DNA from: Bordetella parapertussis
GTDB lineage: Bacteria > Pseudomonadota > Gammaproteobacteria > Burkholderiales > Burkholderiaceae_B
Direction of reading: 5' to 3'
Length of the DNA: 13,190 bases
NCBI GenBank assembly: GCA_945872285.1
Contig: CAMBZR010000081.1
Location: forward strand, 1 to 13,190
Below the pieces are notes generated by a model. It was given only the letters and a program-made list of their open reading frames with translations, was not told the origin of the DNA and made no database searches. Shown here in pieces: positions 1 to 7,230 of this stretch. Numbering within the stretch: position 1 is the stretch's first letter; the number at the start of each line of letters is the position of its first letter. Both the position numbers and the translations under genes were made by a program.

Positions 1-1511
1 GGCATCACGAATTCAGCGCCCTTGCCAATCGTTTCGGGCCAGCGCTGCATGATTGATTTTTGTTTGGTGTAGAACCGCACGCCTTCTTCGCCGTAGGCAT
101 GCATGTCGCCAAACAGGCTCTTTTTCCAGCCACCAAAACCGTGCCAGGCCATGGGTACCGGGATCGGCACATTGATCCCGACCATGCCGACTTGAATGCG
201 GCGACTAAATTCGCGTGCGACGTTGCCATCGCGTGTGTAGCAAGACACGCCATTGCCAAACTCGTGGGCGTTGATCAGCTCAACCGCCTGGCCAAAGTCT
301 TTGACGCGTACGCAACCGAGCACGGGGCCAAAAATTTCTTCTTTGTAAATACGCATCGATGGGGTGACGTGGTCAAACAAGCTGCCACCGGTAAAAAAGC
401 CTTGCTCGTGCCCAGCCACTTTAATTCCGCGCCCGTCGACCACAAGTTTGGCGCCTTCATTGACGCCAACTTCGATATAGCCTTCGATGCGTTCAAGCGC
501 CTGACGTGTCACGATGGGGCCCATTTCTGCGTCGAGTTCAAGACCATTTTTGATTTTGAGTGTCTTGGCACGTTCGGCAAGCAGGGGGACGATTTTATCG
601 GCGACATCGCCTACCAGCACGGCCACCGAAATCGCCATACAACGCTCGCCAGCCGATCCATAAGCTGCGCCAATCAGGCCATCCACCGCTTGTTCGATAT
701 CGGCATCAGGCATGACCACCATGTGATTTTTGGCGCCGCCTAAGGCTTGCACGCGTTTACCTAAATCGGCGCCGCGCTGATAAATGTATTGTGCGATGGG
801 TGTTGAACCAACAAAGCTGATGGCTTTGACATCTGGATGCTCGAGCAGTGCATCGACTGCGACTTTATCGCCTTGCACCACGTTAAAGACGCCGTCGGGC
901 AGACCAGCCTCTTTAAACAACTGAGCCATAAAGATTGAGGCAGAAGGGTCGCGCTCGCTTGGCTTCAAAATAAAACAATTGCCTGCTGCGATCGCTACCG
1001 GAAACATCCAGCAAGGCACCATGCACGGAAAATTAAAAGGCGTGATCCCCGCGACAACGCCCAACGGTTGGCGCATTGTCCAGTTGTCGATGCCGGTCGA
1101 GACTTGATCGGTGAAATCGCCCTTCAATAACTGGGGCATACCGCAGGCGAACTCAACGATATCGATGCCACGCATGACCTCACCCTGTGCGTCGGTGAAG
1201 ACTTTGCCGTGCTCTTGGGTGATGATCGAGGCGAGTTCGTCTTTGCGCTCGTTGAGCAAAGCTAAAAAGTTATTCATGATGCGGGCCCGACGAATCGGGG
1301 GGGTGTCGGCCCAACCGGCAAACGCTTTTTTTGCGCTTTCAACGGCAGACTTGACGGTATCCAAGCTGGCGAGCTCAACTTTGCGCGCCACTTGCCCCGA
1401 AGCCGGGTTAAAGACATCTTGAGTGCGCGCGCCGGCAGTCGTGATGGCTTGGTTGTGAATCCAATGCGAAACCACACTGGGGATGACGGGCATCGGAGGC
1501 TGCTTAGACAT
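1..1511 (-). CDS. mmsA: CoA-acylating methylmalonate-semialdehyde dehydrogenase, 3' end cut by window
   Basis: Converts methylmalonate semialdehyde (or malonate semialdehyde) plus CoA and NAD to propionyl-CoA (acetyl-CoA), CO2 and NADH, in valine and related catabolism; cytoplasmic, normally a homotetramer. The reading gives 503 complete codons, so only a few C-terminal residues lie outside. Visible aldehyde dehydrogenase features are PFNFP with the oxyanion-hole Asn at about residue 160 and GSAGERC with the nucleophile at Cys291. Arg290 just before that Cys is typical of the CoA-acylating MMSDH subfamily, as is [12 protein letters not shown]. The usual ALDH general-base Glu motif (ELGGK type) is replaced by ALGGAKNH, again as in MMSDH. 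Start: ATG at 1511 with an AAAGGA Shine-Dalgarno a few bases upstream. No other valine-pathway gene is visible; neighbours beyond the left edge are unknown. It is divergent from the acyl-synthesis block, so a functional link is not implied. Confidence 0.95.
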   Translation of the reverse strand, partial: MSKQPPMPVIPSVVSHWIHNQAITTAGARTQDVFNPASGQVARKVELASLDTVKSAVESAKKAFAGWADTPPIRRARIMNNFLALLNERKDELASIITQEHGKVFTDAQGEVMRGIDIVEFACGMPQLLKGDFTDQVSTGIDNWTMRQPLGVVAGITPFNFPCMVPCWMFPVAIAAGNCFILKPSERDPSASIFMAQLFKEAGLPDGVFNVVQGDKVAVDALLEHPDVKAISFVGSTPIAQYIYQRGADLGKRVQALGGAKNHMVVMPDADIEQAVDGLIGAAYGSAGERCMAISVAVLVGDVADKIVPLLAERAKTLKIKNGLELDAEMGPIVTRQALERIEGYIEVGVNEGAKLVVDGRGIKVAGHEQGFFTGGSLFDHVTPSMRIYKEEIFGPVLGCVRVKDFGQAVELINAHEFGNGVSCYTRDGNVAREFSRRIQVGMVGINVPIPVPMAWHGFGGWKKSLFGDMHAYGEEGVRFYTKQKSIMQRWPETIGKGAEFVM

Positions 1512-1617
1512 ACAAGATCCTTTAGAAGTAAGACTCGGGGCCACCGGGGCACGAAACGGGGATGACTTAAACGTAAATGACCGGTAACGCGAAAAACACG
1601 ATGCTCAGAATACGAGC

Positions 1618-1633
1618 CTTACCTCATTGTAAG
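1618..1633. promoter_or_regulatory. Short dyad between divergent genes, possible operator
   Basis: CTTAC and GTAAG form a perfect 5-bp inverted repeat around a six-base spacer. It sits upstream of the proposed plus-strand promoter and also upstream of mmsA, where a regulator of divergent genes could bind. A repeat this short can occur by chance and no regulator gene is in the window. Confidence 0.2.
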
Positions 1634-1637
1634 ATGG

Positions 1638-1668
1638 TTGATGGGGTGTTCGCACTTCTTGTTAAACT
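1638..1668 (+). promoter_or_regulatory. Candidate promoter of the acyl-synthesis operon
   Basis: TTGATG (1638-1643) and TAAACT (1663-1668) resemble sigma-70 -35 and -10 boxes separated by 19 bp. A TG one base before the -10 gives an extended -10 that can tolerate a poor spacer. Transcription would start near 1675, leaving a leader of about 35 nt before the ATG at 1711. Read by eye only. Confidence 0.35.
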
Positions 1669-1710
1669 TTGTCTCTTTCTTGTTCGATCGACCGGAGTCC
1701 TTCTCACACC

Positions 1711-2466
1711 ATGAGTCAGCCCTTACTTGGCAAAGTTGCCCTTGTGACCGGAGCCGCACGCGGTATCGGCCGTGCCTGCGCGTTGAAGCTGGCGTCTGCC
1801 GGTTGCGACATCATCGCCAATTATTACAACAGTTCTGACGAGGCCGAGGCTGTTTGCGCCGATATACGCGCGATGGGTCGACGTGCGATTGCGATACAGG
1901 CCAGCGTCGGTGTGCCCGACAGCGTGGTCGAGATGTTTGAGGTGATCACCAAAGAATTTGGTCAACTGGATATTGTGATTAGTAATGCCGCTTCGGGCGT
2001 GCTTAAGCCCGCCATGGAAATGAGCCTGAAGCATTTTCGCTGGTGCCTTGAAACTAATGCGTTCGCGGTCAATTTGTTGGCGCAACAGGCCTTGCCGTTG
2101 ATGAAACATGGCGGCCGTATTGTGGCAATGTCCAGTTTAGGAGCCCAGCGTGCCATGCCCCATTATGGATTCATTGGCGCCTCCAAGGCGGCTCTCGAGT
2201 CGTTGGTGCGCACTTTGGCGCAAGAACTCGGCCCACGAGGGATTCGAGTCAATACGGTTTCGGCTGGAGTGGTCGATACCGATGCGCTGAGTCACTTTCC
2301 AAACCGGGATCAGGTCTTGTCTGAGTTTGCCGCCCGCACGCCGGCAGGCCCAAGTTTGTTGCCCACCAATGTTGCCGACGCGGTGTATTTACTCTGCTTG
2401 CCAGAGGCCGCGTGGATCAATGGCCACACTTTGGTGGTGGATGGCGGCTTTGCAATTTCAGGTTGA
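1711..2466 (+). CDS. FabL-like enoyl-ACP reductase (short-chain dehydrogenase family)
   Basis: A 251-residue Rossmann-fold SDR, predicted to reduce the trans-2-enoyl group on an acyl carrier protein using NAD(P)H, the last step of each elongation cycle. The cofactor motif TGAARGIG lies at residues 13-20. The active site argues for enoyl rather than keto reduction: Tyr152 and Lys159 are spaced Y-x6-K, as in FabI/FabL. The position where a Y-x3-K ketoreductase has its Tyr holds Ile155. Segments NAASGVL, SSLGAQR and DTDALSHFPNRD, and the TPAG near residue 210, match what I recall of Bacillus FabL (enoyl reductase III). The ATG at 1711 is preferred over an in-frame TTG at 1669, because GGAG lies at 1694-1697 and the protein then begins just before the first Rossmann strand. 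It is first in the operon, 5 nt before the next gene. An ordinary FabG-like SDR is less likely. Confidence 0.8.
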   Translation: MSQPLLGKVALVTGAARGIGRACALKLASAGCDIIANYYNSSDEAEAVCADIRAMGRRAIAIQASVGVPDSVVEMFEVITKEFGQLDIVISNAASGVLKPAMEMSLKHFRWCLETNAFAVNLLAQQALPLMKHGGRIVAMSSLGAQRAMPHYGFIGASKAALESLVRTLAQELGPRGIRVNTVSAGVVDTDALSHFPNRDQVLSEFAARTPAGPSLLPTNVADAVYLLCLPEAAWINGHTLVVDGGFAISG

Positions 2467-2471
2467 ACACC

Positions 2472-3230
2472 ATGAGCTTTGAATCAGGGTTGGCGGGTAA
2501 GGTTGCGATTGTGACCGGTGGCTCGCGCGGCATCGGGCGTGCCATCGTTGAGTTACTTGCGGCGCAAGGCGTAGATGTCAATTTTTTCTATCGCGGCAAC
2601 GAGGCCGCGGCGCTTGAGGTTGTGGCGAGCGTCACGGCTGCTGGCGGCAAAGCCACGGCTCTGCAAGTGGATGTCAGTGACTCTGCGGCCTGTATTGAGG
2701 CCGTGAATGTGGTGGCCGAGCGTTGTGAGCGCATCGATATCCTTGTCAATAACGCCGGTATCGTGCGCGACAATCTGATGGCAGTCATGGAAGATCACGA
2801 GATCTCAGAGGTGCTTGAGACCAATATTGGCGGGGTCTTTAATGTGACCCGCCCAGTGATTCCGTTCATGATGTCTCAGCGCGCAGGTCGCATCGTGAAC
2901 TTGTCGTCTGTGGCTGGTAATAAAGCAGGACGGGGGCAGGCGAATTATGCTGCCAGCAAAGGCGCAGTTGACGCTGTCACCCGAGCCCTGGCGGTTGAGT
3001 TGGCCTCGCGCAAAATCTTGGTCAATGCGGTAGCCCCCGGGGTGATTGATACCGAAATGTCGCTACAGGTGCGCGAGTTGGCTGACGATGAAGTGAAAGC
3101 CAAAATATTACTTAAGCGGTATGGTCAGGCGCAAGAAGTGGCGAATGTTGTGGCTTTTTTGGTCTCAGACATGGCCAGCTACGTGACGGGTCAGATTCTA
3201 TATGTCGATGGCGGCTTTAAGATGGCCTGA
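2472..3230 (+). CDS. fabG: 3-oxoacyl-ACP reductase, FabG-like
   Basis: A 252-residue SDR predicted to reduce the 3-keto group of 3-oxoacyl-ACP to 3-hydroxyacyl-ACP with NADPH. The cofactor loop TGGSRGIG is near residue 15, followed by NNAG in ILVNNAGIVRDN, a close match to classical FabG. The catalytic set is complete: Ser146, Tyr159 and Lys163 (YAASK). PGVIDTEM and the C-terminal YVTGQILYVDGG are also family signatures. The start is the ATG at 2472, which gives the normal FabG length and N-terminus. A longer in-frame start at 2412 would overlap the preceding gene by more than 50 nt and is rejected. The paired enoyl and keto reductases show that both reductive steps are covered. This is probably a pathway-specific paralogue, since the essential housekeeping fabG normally sits with fabD, acpP and fabF. 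Confidence 0.9.
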   Translation: MSFESGLAGKVAIVTGGSRGIGRAIVELLAAQGVDVNFFYRGNEAAALEVVASVTAAGGKATALQVDVSDSAACIEAVNVVAERCERIDILVNNAGIVRDNLMAVMEDHEISEVLETNIGGVFNVTRPVIPFMMSQRAGRIVNLSSVAGNKAGRGQANYAASKGAVDAVTRALAVELASRKILVNAVAPGVIDTEMSLQVRELADDEVKAKILLKRYGQAQEVANVVAFLVSDMASYVTGQILYVDGGFKMA

Positions 3231-3288
3231 GTTTTAGGCTGAGGGGCAACCAAGGTGTGATGGCCAGCTTAGCCGGACTTCACTGTAC

Positions 3289-3321
3289 TTGAGTTAAAAT
3301 AATGCGCGCTTACCCTATATT
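3289..3321 (+). promoter_or_regulatory. Possible internal promoter before the carrier-protein gene
   Basis: The 102-nt gap before the carrier-protein gene is the only sizeable gap in the seven-gene block. It holds an AT-rich stretch with TTGAGT (3289-3294), TAAAAT (3295-3300) and TATATT (3316-3321). No pair has good spacing: TTGAGT to TATATT is 21 bp. A second promoter here would let the last five genes be expressed apart from the two reductases. GGAG at 3323-3326 is the Shine-Dalgarno of the next gene. Confidence 0.25.
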
Positions 3322-3332
3322 CGGAGCTAATT

Positions 3333-3761
3333 ATGGCTGAAGCAGTCATCACGAAAGAAGAAATCATGGCGGTTTTTCCAACCGTCCAAAAAACGATGGC
3401 AGATGCCCTCGGTTGCGATGTAGATGACATCAAGCTCGATGTGTCCCTGATTGAGGGACTTGACGCCGAATCGATCGACTTCCTTGATATGGTGTTTCGC
3501 CTTGAGCGCGCCTTCAAAATTAAGGTGCCGCGTGGCAAAATCATCGAAGACGTACGCGGCGATATGGCTGTAACAGATTTCGAACAAGGTGGTGTTGTGA
3601 CAGACAAAGGTGTGGCGCGCTTACGTGAGTATTTGTCTGAAATCGACGAATCACGCTTTAAATTGCCAATGCGCGTGGATCACATCGCGCGTTTGTATAC
3701 GCCCGAAACGTTCTGCAAGCTCGTGATTCGTGCCCAGCGCGCTTCACAAGCCACTGGCTGA
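3333..3761 (+). CDS. Long acyl carrier protein with C-terminal extension
   Basis: A 142-residue carrier protein that would hold the growing acyl chain as a phosphopantetheine thioester. The attachment motif DAESIDFLD carries Ser47, followed by the acidic helix II (MVFRLERAFKIKVP) that contacts partner enzymes. Ordinary ACPs are about 80 residues. Here some 50 extra residues lie between the helix II/III region and a helix-IV-like end (YTPETFCKLVIRAQ). The insert includes VVTDKGVARLREYL and an acidic YLSEIDESRF stretch. I recall long ACPs of this kind from other bacterial biosynthetic clusters but cannot check. GGAG is 6 nt before the ATG. The stop codon shares its last base with the next start (TGATG), so translation is coupled to the dehydratase. 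The private PPTase domain downstream suggests this ACP is not the housekeeping AcpP. Confidence 0.88.
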   Translation: MAEAVITKEEIMAVFPTVQKTMADALGCDVDDIKLDVSLIEGLDAESIDFLDMVFRLERAFKIKVPRGKIIEDVRGDMAVTDFEQGGVVTDKGVARLREYLSEIDESRFKLPMRVDHIARLYTPETFCKLVIRAQRASQATG

Positions 3762-4642
3762 TGGTCTTGAATACGGCGCGGGCCTCTTCGGCCGCGCCAA
3801 CCGGTCGCTTTGCTGCATTTTCCTTTGTCGATCAGATCACTCAAATCCAAGGGGTCAAACGTGTGTGTGGCCTCTATACAATTCCTGTAAATGTTGAGCA
3901 CTTCCCATCTAGCTTAGTGGCCGAAGCGCTGGGTCAGCTGGCAGCCTGGGTGGCAATGTCTAAGCTCGGTTTCAGTTATCGCCCAGTTGCAGCCTTAGCC
4001 GGCGACACAAAGATTTTTTCGCTGCCCAAACCGGGTGATACCCTTGAACTTATCATCGATATCGAATCTTGCGATGTCGAGTCGATTGTGTACCGTGGGC
4101 ACGCCTTGGTCGATGGCCATAAGGTTCTTGAGCTTTCCGACACCGTTGGCTCAATGCTCGACATTAGCGAGTTCGACGATCCGGTGGCACTCGCGGCCGA
4201 TTTTGCCCTGCTGAGTGCGGGTGGTCGTGCGATAGGGGCTTTCAAGGGTGTTCCTCGGCCGTCTTTAACTGACTTGCCAGAGTCAACCCTCGGGCACCTT
4301 CAGGCTCAGCTTGCGGTGCCTGCGCAGGCGGCTTTTTTTGAAGATCACTTTCCCCGTCGACCGGTGTTTCCTGCAACCTTGTTGCTCGATGCACTGTTAC
4401 AGTTGGCGGTCCGTGTGGCGGCGCAAGCCGCCAGCGGCAAGACGCTGCGCCTGACGCGCATCACAAACGTCAAGGTGCGTGCCTTTACAGTACCTGGGGC
4501 AAGCTTGGCGCTGTCGGCCCTGCTGGCCGCGCCTGGCTCAGACGAGCTCGAACCCTACATGGTCAAGCTCACTGCTCAGGGCGAAGGCAAAACCATTGCG
4601 AGCGCCAAGATGTATTTTGCGTTTGCCGGAGACACTGAATGA
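3761..4642 (+). CDS. Double-hotdog 3-hydroxyacyl-ACP dehydratase
   Basis: A 293-residue protein of two FabA/FabZ-like hotdog halves, predicted to dehydrate 3-hydroxyacyl-ACP to the 2-enoyl form. The C-terminal half has EDHFPRRPVFPATLLLDALLQ, with His196 and Asp210 fourteen residues apart. This matches the FabA/FabZ His-Asp/Glu pair; Asp is the FabA choice. The N-terminal half has EHFPSSLVAEALGQLAAW, with His47 and Glu55 only eight apart. The xPVxPG turn between them is missing, so this half may be a degenerate, structural or specificity partner. A two-hotdog chain can mimic the FabZ dimer, as in other double-hotdog enzymes. The start overlaps the ACP stop by one base, and the stop overlaps the next start (ATGA). 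No signal peptide; cytoplasmic. A thioesterase is a less likely reading because of the intact FabA-type motif. Confidence 0.85.
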   Translation: MVLNTARASSAAPTGRFAAFSFVDQITQIQGVKRVCGLYTIPVNVEHFPSSLVAEALGQLAAWVAMSKLGFSYRPVAALAGDTKIFSLPKPGDTLELIIDIESCDVESIVYRGHALVDGHKVLELSDTVGSMLDISEFDDPVALAADFALLSAGGRAIGAFKGVPRPSLTDLPESTLGHLQAQLAVPAQAAFFEDHFPRRPVFPATLLLDALLQLAVRVAAQAASGKTLRLTRITNVKVRAFTVPGASLALSALLAAPGSDELEPYMVKLTAQGEGKTIASAKMYFAFAGDTE

Positions 4643-5952
4643 TGACACGACGTCGCGTTGCAATTACAGGTATCGGCTTGGTGACCCCTGCCGGCCTTGA
4701 CGCTGCCTCAACCTGGGCCCGTATCAAAGCGGCGCGCAGCTGCGCTGGGCCGATCACGATTTTTGATGCATCGGGATTCTCGACTCGCATCGCCGCTGAG
4801 GTCAAAGGGTTTGATGATTTACCACCGATTGACGATCGCAAGTTGCTCAAGTACGCCAGCCGTGCGCACAGGTTTGCCTTAGGCGCAGCGGATCAGGCGA
4901 TCGCTGATGCAGGCGTGCGCCCGACCGTACAAGACGCAGCACGTTGGGGTTGTGTCGTGGGCGCAGGCATGATGACCATCGGGCATAACGAGCTCGCCGC
5001 TGTACAACGCACCGCGGCACCTGACGGCGAGTTCGTTGCAAGTGCGCTACTCGCTGAACCGGTTGCCAACGATGTGATGGCTTTTAGCCGTAGCTTGTCT
5101 ACCGCGGGTATTTCGCTCTTGCTTCGCCGGTTTGGCATACGCGGTTACGCCTCAACGGTACACACTGCGTGTGCGTCAGGTGGCCAGGCGATTGGCACCG
5201 CGATGCGGTTGATTCGACGTGGCTTGGCCGATCGGGTCTTGACAGGTGGCTTTGATTCGATGATTTCACCGGTTGGTTTGTCGGGCTTTTGCCTGCTGTC
5301 AGCTGTCTCACCCGACAATGATCAACCTGAGCGCGCCAGCCGCCCGTTTGATTTAACCCGCAACGGCTTCTTGTTGGGCGAGGGGGCTGGGTTTTTAGTG
5401 CTCGAAGAATGGACTTCTGCCGTGCAACGCGGTGCAACGATTTACGCTGAACTCGCGGGCGACGGTAATTCACTGTCGTCTTATCGCATTACTGATTCAC
5501 ACCCCTCGGGCGATGGCCCGATTCAATCGATGCGTCGGGCGATTGCAGATGCTGGTGCACAGAACGCCGATATCGATTACTTAAACGCGCACGGCACCTC
5601 CACACCAATGAATGATCGCAGCGAGTGTGCTGCAGTCAAGGCGGTGTTTGCAGGTCGGGTCAACGCGGTGGGGGTGAGCTCAACCAAAAGCGTGACGGGT
5701 CACTTGATCGCTGCGGCAGGGGCGGTCGAGGCAGGCTTGTGCGCGTTAGCGATTCGCGATGGTTTGATGCCGCCTAATGCGAATTTGCAACAAGTCGACC
5801 CTGATTGTGATGTCAATATTGTTCGCGATCAACCGCGCGCGCAGCGCATCGGGATGGCACTTTCGAACTCGCTAGGGTTCGGTGGCAGCAATAGTTGCCT
5901 GGCGTTTCGGCATCCCGAAGATACCGCGGCACTTGTCGCTTCAGGACGGTGA
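4639..5952 (+). CDS. Beta-ketoacyl-ACP synthase, KAS I/II type, intact active site
   Basis: A 437-residue thiolase-fold condensing enzyme of FabF/FabB type. It would take the acyl chain onto its Cys and condense it with malonyl-ACP, adding two carbons. The triad is complete: Cys178 in HTACASGG, His318 in NAHGTSTPMND and His355 in TKSVTGHLIAAAG, with Lys350 of the same motif present. The gatekeeper-type GFGGSNSC motif lies near the C-terminus. The length is close to FabF (about 410) with a slightly longer tail. Translation starts at ATG 4639 or the adjacent ATG 4642; the former gives the coupled ATGA overlap with the dehydratase. It is followed after 5 nt by a related but altered ketosynthase, an arrangement like KS/chain-length-factor pairs of type II polyketide and aryl polyene clusters. 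KAS III is excluded by the His-His rather than His-Asn active site. Confidence 0.92.
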   Translation: MMTRRRVAITGIGLVTPAGLDAASTWARIKAARSCAGPITIFDASGFSTRIAAEVKGFDDLPPIDDRKLLKYASRAHRFALGAADQAIADAGVRPTVQDAARWGCVVGAGMMTIGHNELAAVQRTAAPDGEFVASALLAEPVANDVMAFSRSLSTAGISLLLRRFGIRGYASTVHTACASGGQAIGTAMRLIRRGLADRVLTGGFDSMISPVGLSGFCLLSAVSPDNDQPERASRPFDLTRNGFLLGEGAGFLVLEEWTSAVQRGATIYAELAGDGNSLSSYRITDSHPSGDGPIQSMRRAIADAGAQNADIDYLNAHGTSTPMNDRSECAAVKAVFAGRVNAVGVSSTKSVTGHLIAAAGAVEAGLCALAIRDGLMPPNANLQQVDPDCDVNIVRDQPRAQRIGMALSNSLGFGGSNSCLAFRHPEDTAALVASGR

Positions 5953-5957
5953 GCACC

Positions 5958-7229
5958 ATGAGTCGAATTGTTATTACCGGAACGGGCGCGATTTGCGGCG
6001 CTGGCACAGACCCCGCCAGCATTGTTGACACCTTGTTAGCGGGGCGCTCAGCGTTGGCACCCATTGCCAGTTTTAATGCCGAGCCGTTTCGAGGTGGTTT
6101 GGCGGCTGAAGTGCCTGATTACAACGGCGGCAAGTTGTTGGGTGACCGTAAACTACTCAAACTTGTACGCCGCTCAGATGTATTTGGTATTTATGCCGGC
6201 ACCCAAGCGGTTGAGCAAGCGGGCTTGCCCGCGTGGCAGGCAACGCTGACCGAAGCCGAGGCAGCACAATACGCAGATCAAACGGGTTGTTATGTGGGCT
6301 CGGGCGGGGGTACCGCCGAAGTGAACTATGATTTTTTCCCGCTGATGGCCGAGACGAAAGATGATTTGAATGGGTTCGGTCGTGAGTTACCGAATATGGT
6401 CAACCCGATGTGGCTGCTTAAGTCGCTGCCCAACAATGTGTTGTGCCATATTAGTATTCGCCATCAACTCAAGGGCCCAAATGGCTGTATCACCAATCAC
6501 ACGTCAAGCGGTATTTTGTCTGTGATAGAAAGCGCCTGGGCGCTGCGTGAGGGTGATGCCCAACGCGTCGTGGCTGTGGGTCATGATGCCCCGATTGAGC
6601 CGCAAACCCTGTTGTATCTGGATCGTGTCGGTTTGATTGGCAAAGATAGTCTGCGACCCTTTGACCAGCGGCATGACGGTTGTTTGCTGGGCGAGGGCGC
6701 GGCATCGTTCGTGCTTGAAACCGAAGCCTCTGCGCAGGCGCGTGGCGCAACCGTGTTAGGTGAGTACCTGGGCGGTGGCGATGCCTCTGAGGGCGAGGGC
6801 TTGTTCTGTATTCGCTCTGACGGTGATGGCTTGAGCCGTGCCATTGCGTTGGCTTTGGCCGATGCACAACTTAAGCCCGCTGATGTTGGCATGATTGTGG
6901 CGCATGGAAACGGCACCCAAGAGTCAGACGCCTCAGAGGCTACGGCCTTGCTTCGCGTGTTTGGGGCTGAGATGCCCCCTGTGACGGGGTTTAAATGGTC
7001 AGTGGGTCACTTGTTTTCTTCGGCAGGGCTCCTTGATGCCTCAGTGGGGCTAGAGGCTTGCCGACGTAAGGTGGTACCAGGTATCGCGAACCTCGAAACG
7101 CTCGCGGAGTCTTGCGCGGGTTTGAATGTGTCTAAGCAAACGCGGGTTCCACGCAGCAACGTGGTGCTCGTGTTGTGCCGTGGCTTTGCTGGGACGAACG
7201 CGGCTTTATTGTTACGTGCGATCGCCTAA
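5958..7229 (+). CDS. Ketosynthase-like protein lacking the nucleophilic cysteine
   Basis: A 423-residue KAS-fold protein, paralogous to the upstream gene. In GPNGCITNHTSSG the residue aligning with the KAS nucleophile (A-C-A-S-G) is Thr182, so it cannot form an acyl-Cys intermediate. The decarboxylation residues are kept: His316 in AHGNGTQESD and His351 in FKWSVGHLFSSAG, with Lys346. GEGAASFVLE and CRGFAGTNA complete the fold signatures. Two roles fit: a chain-length-factor-like partner of the neighbouring ketosynthase, or a malonyl-ACP decarboxylase that makes acetyl-ACP primer. The classical chain-length factor and KSQ residue at this site is Gln, so Thr is a variant. The start ATG at 5958 follows the previous stop by 5 nt, with GGTGAG as a possible Shine-Dalgarno. 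A longer in-frame reading from 5895 overlaps the upstream gene and is rejected. Confidence 0.85.
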   Translation: MSRIVITGTGAICGAGTDPASIVDTLLAGRSALAPIASFNAEPFRGGLAAEVPDYNGGKLLGDRKLLKLVRRSDVFGIYAGTQAVEQAGLPAWQATLTEAEAAQYADQTGCYVGSGGGTAEVNYDFFPLMAETKDDLNGFGRELPNMVNPMWLLKSLPNNVLCHISIRHQLKGPNGCITNHTSSGILSVIESAWALREGDAQRVVAVGHDAPIEPQTLLYLDRVGLIGKDSLRPFDQRHDGCLLGEGAASFVLETEASAQARGATVLGEYLGGGDASEGEGLFCIRSDGDGLSRAIALALADAQLKPADVGMIVAHGNGTQESDASEATALLRVFGAEMPPVTGFKWSVGHLFSSAGLLDASVGLEACRRKVVPGIANLETLAESCAGLNVSKQTRVPRSNVVLVLCRGFAGTNAALLLRAIA

Positions 7230-7230
7230 C

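Noticed and set aside
60..743. Long open frame of 227 codons on the plus strand
   Set aside because: It lies entirely antisense to mmsA, which has all family motifs in the other strand; the plus frame has no recognisable domain and is a GC-biased shadow.
1669..1710. Extended N-terminus (TTG start) for the FabL-like gene
   Set aside because: The ATG at 1711 has a GGAG upstream and begins just before the first Rossmann strand; the extra residues are low in SDR character and overlap the proposed -10 region.
2412..2471. Extended N-terminus for the FabG-like gene
   Set aside because: It would overlap the previous coding region by more than 50 nt; the ATG at 2472 gives the standard FabG N-terminus.
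1707..5962. The string CACCATGAG at three start codons (1707, 2468 and 5954)
   Set aside because: Striking at first, but nine bases around a start codon with common second-codon choices can arise by chance or local codon bias; the flanks differ.
7126..7230. ATG 7126 start for the PPTase-acyltransferase fusion
   Set aside because: It would overlap the ketosynthase-like gene by about 100 nt and adds a Cys-rich stretch foreign to AcpS; the domain begins naturally after GTG 7231.
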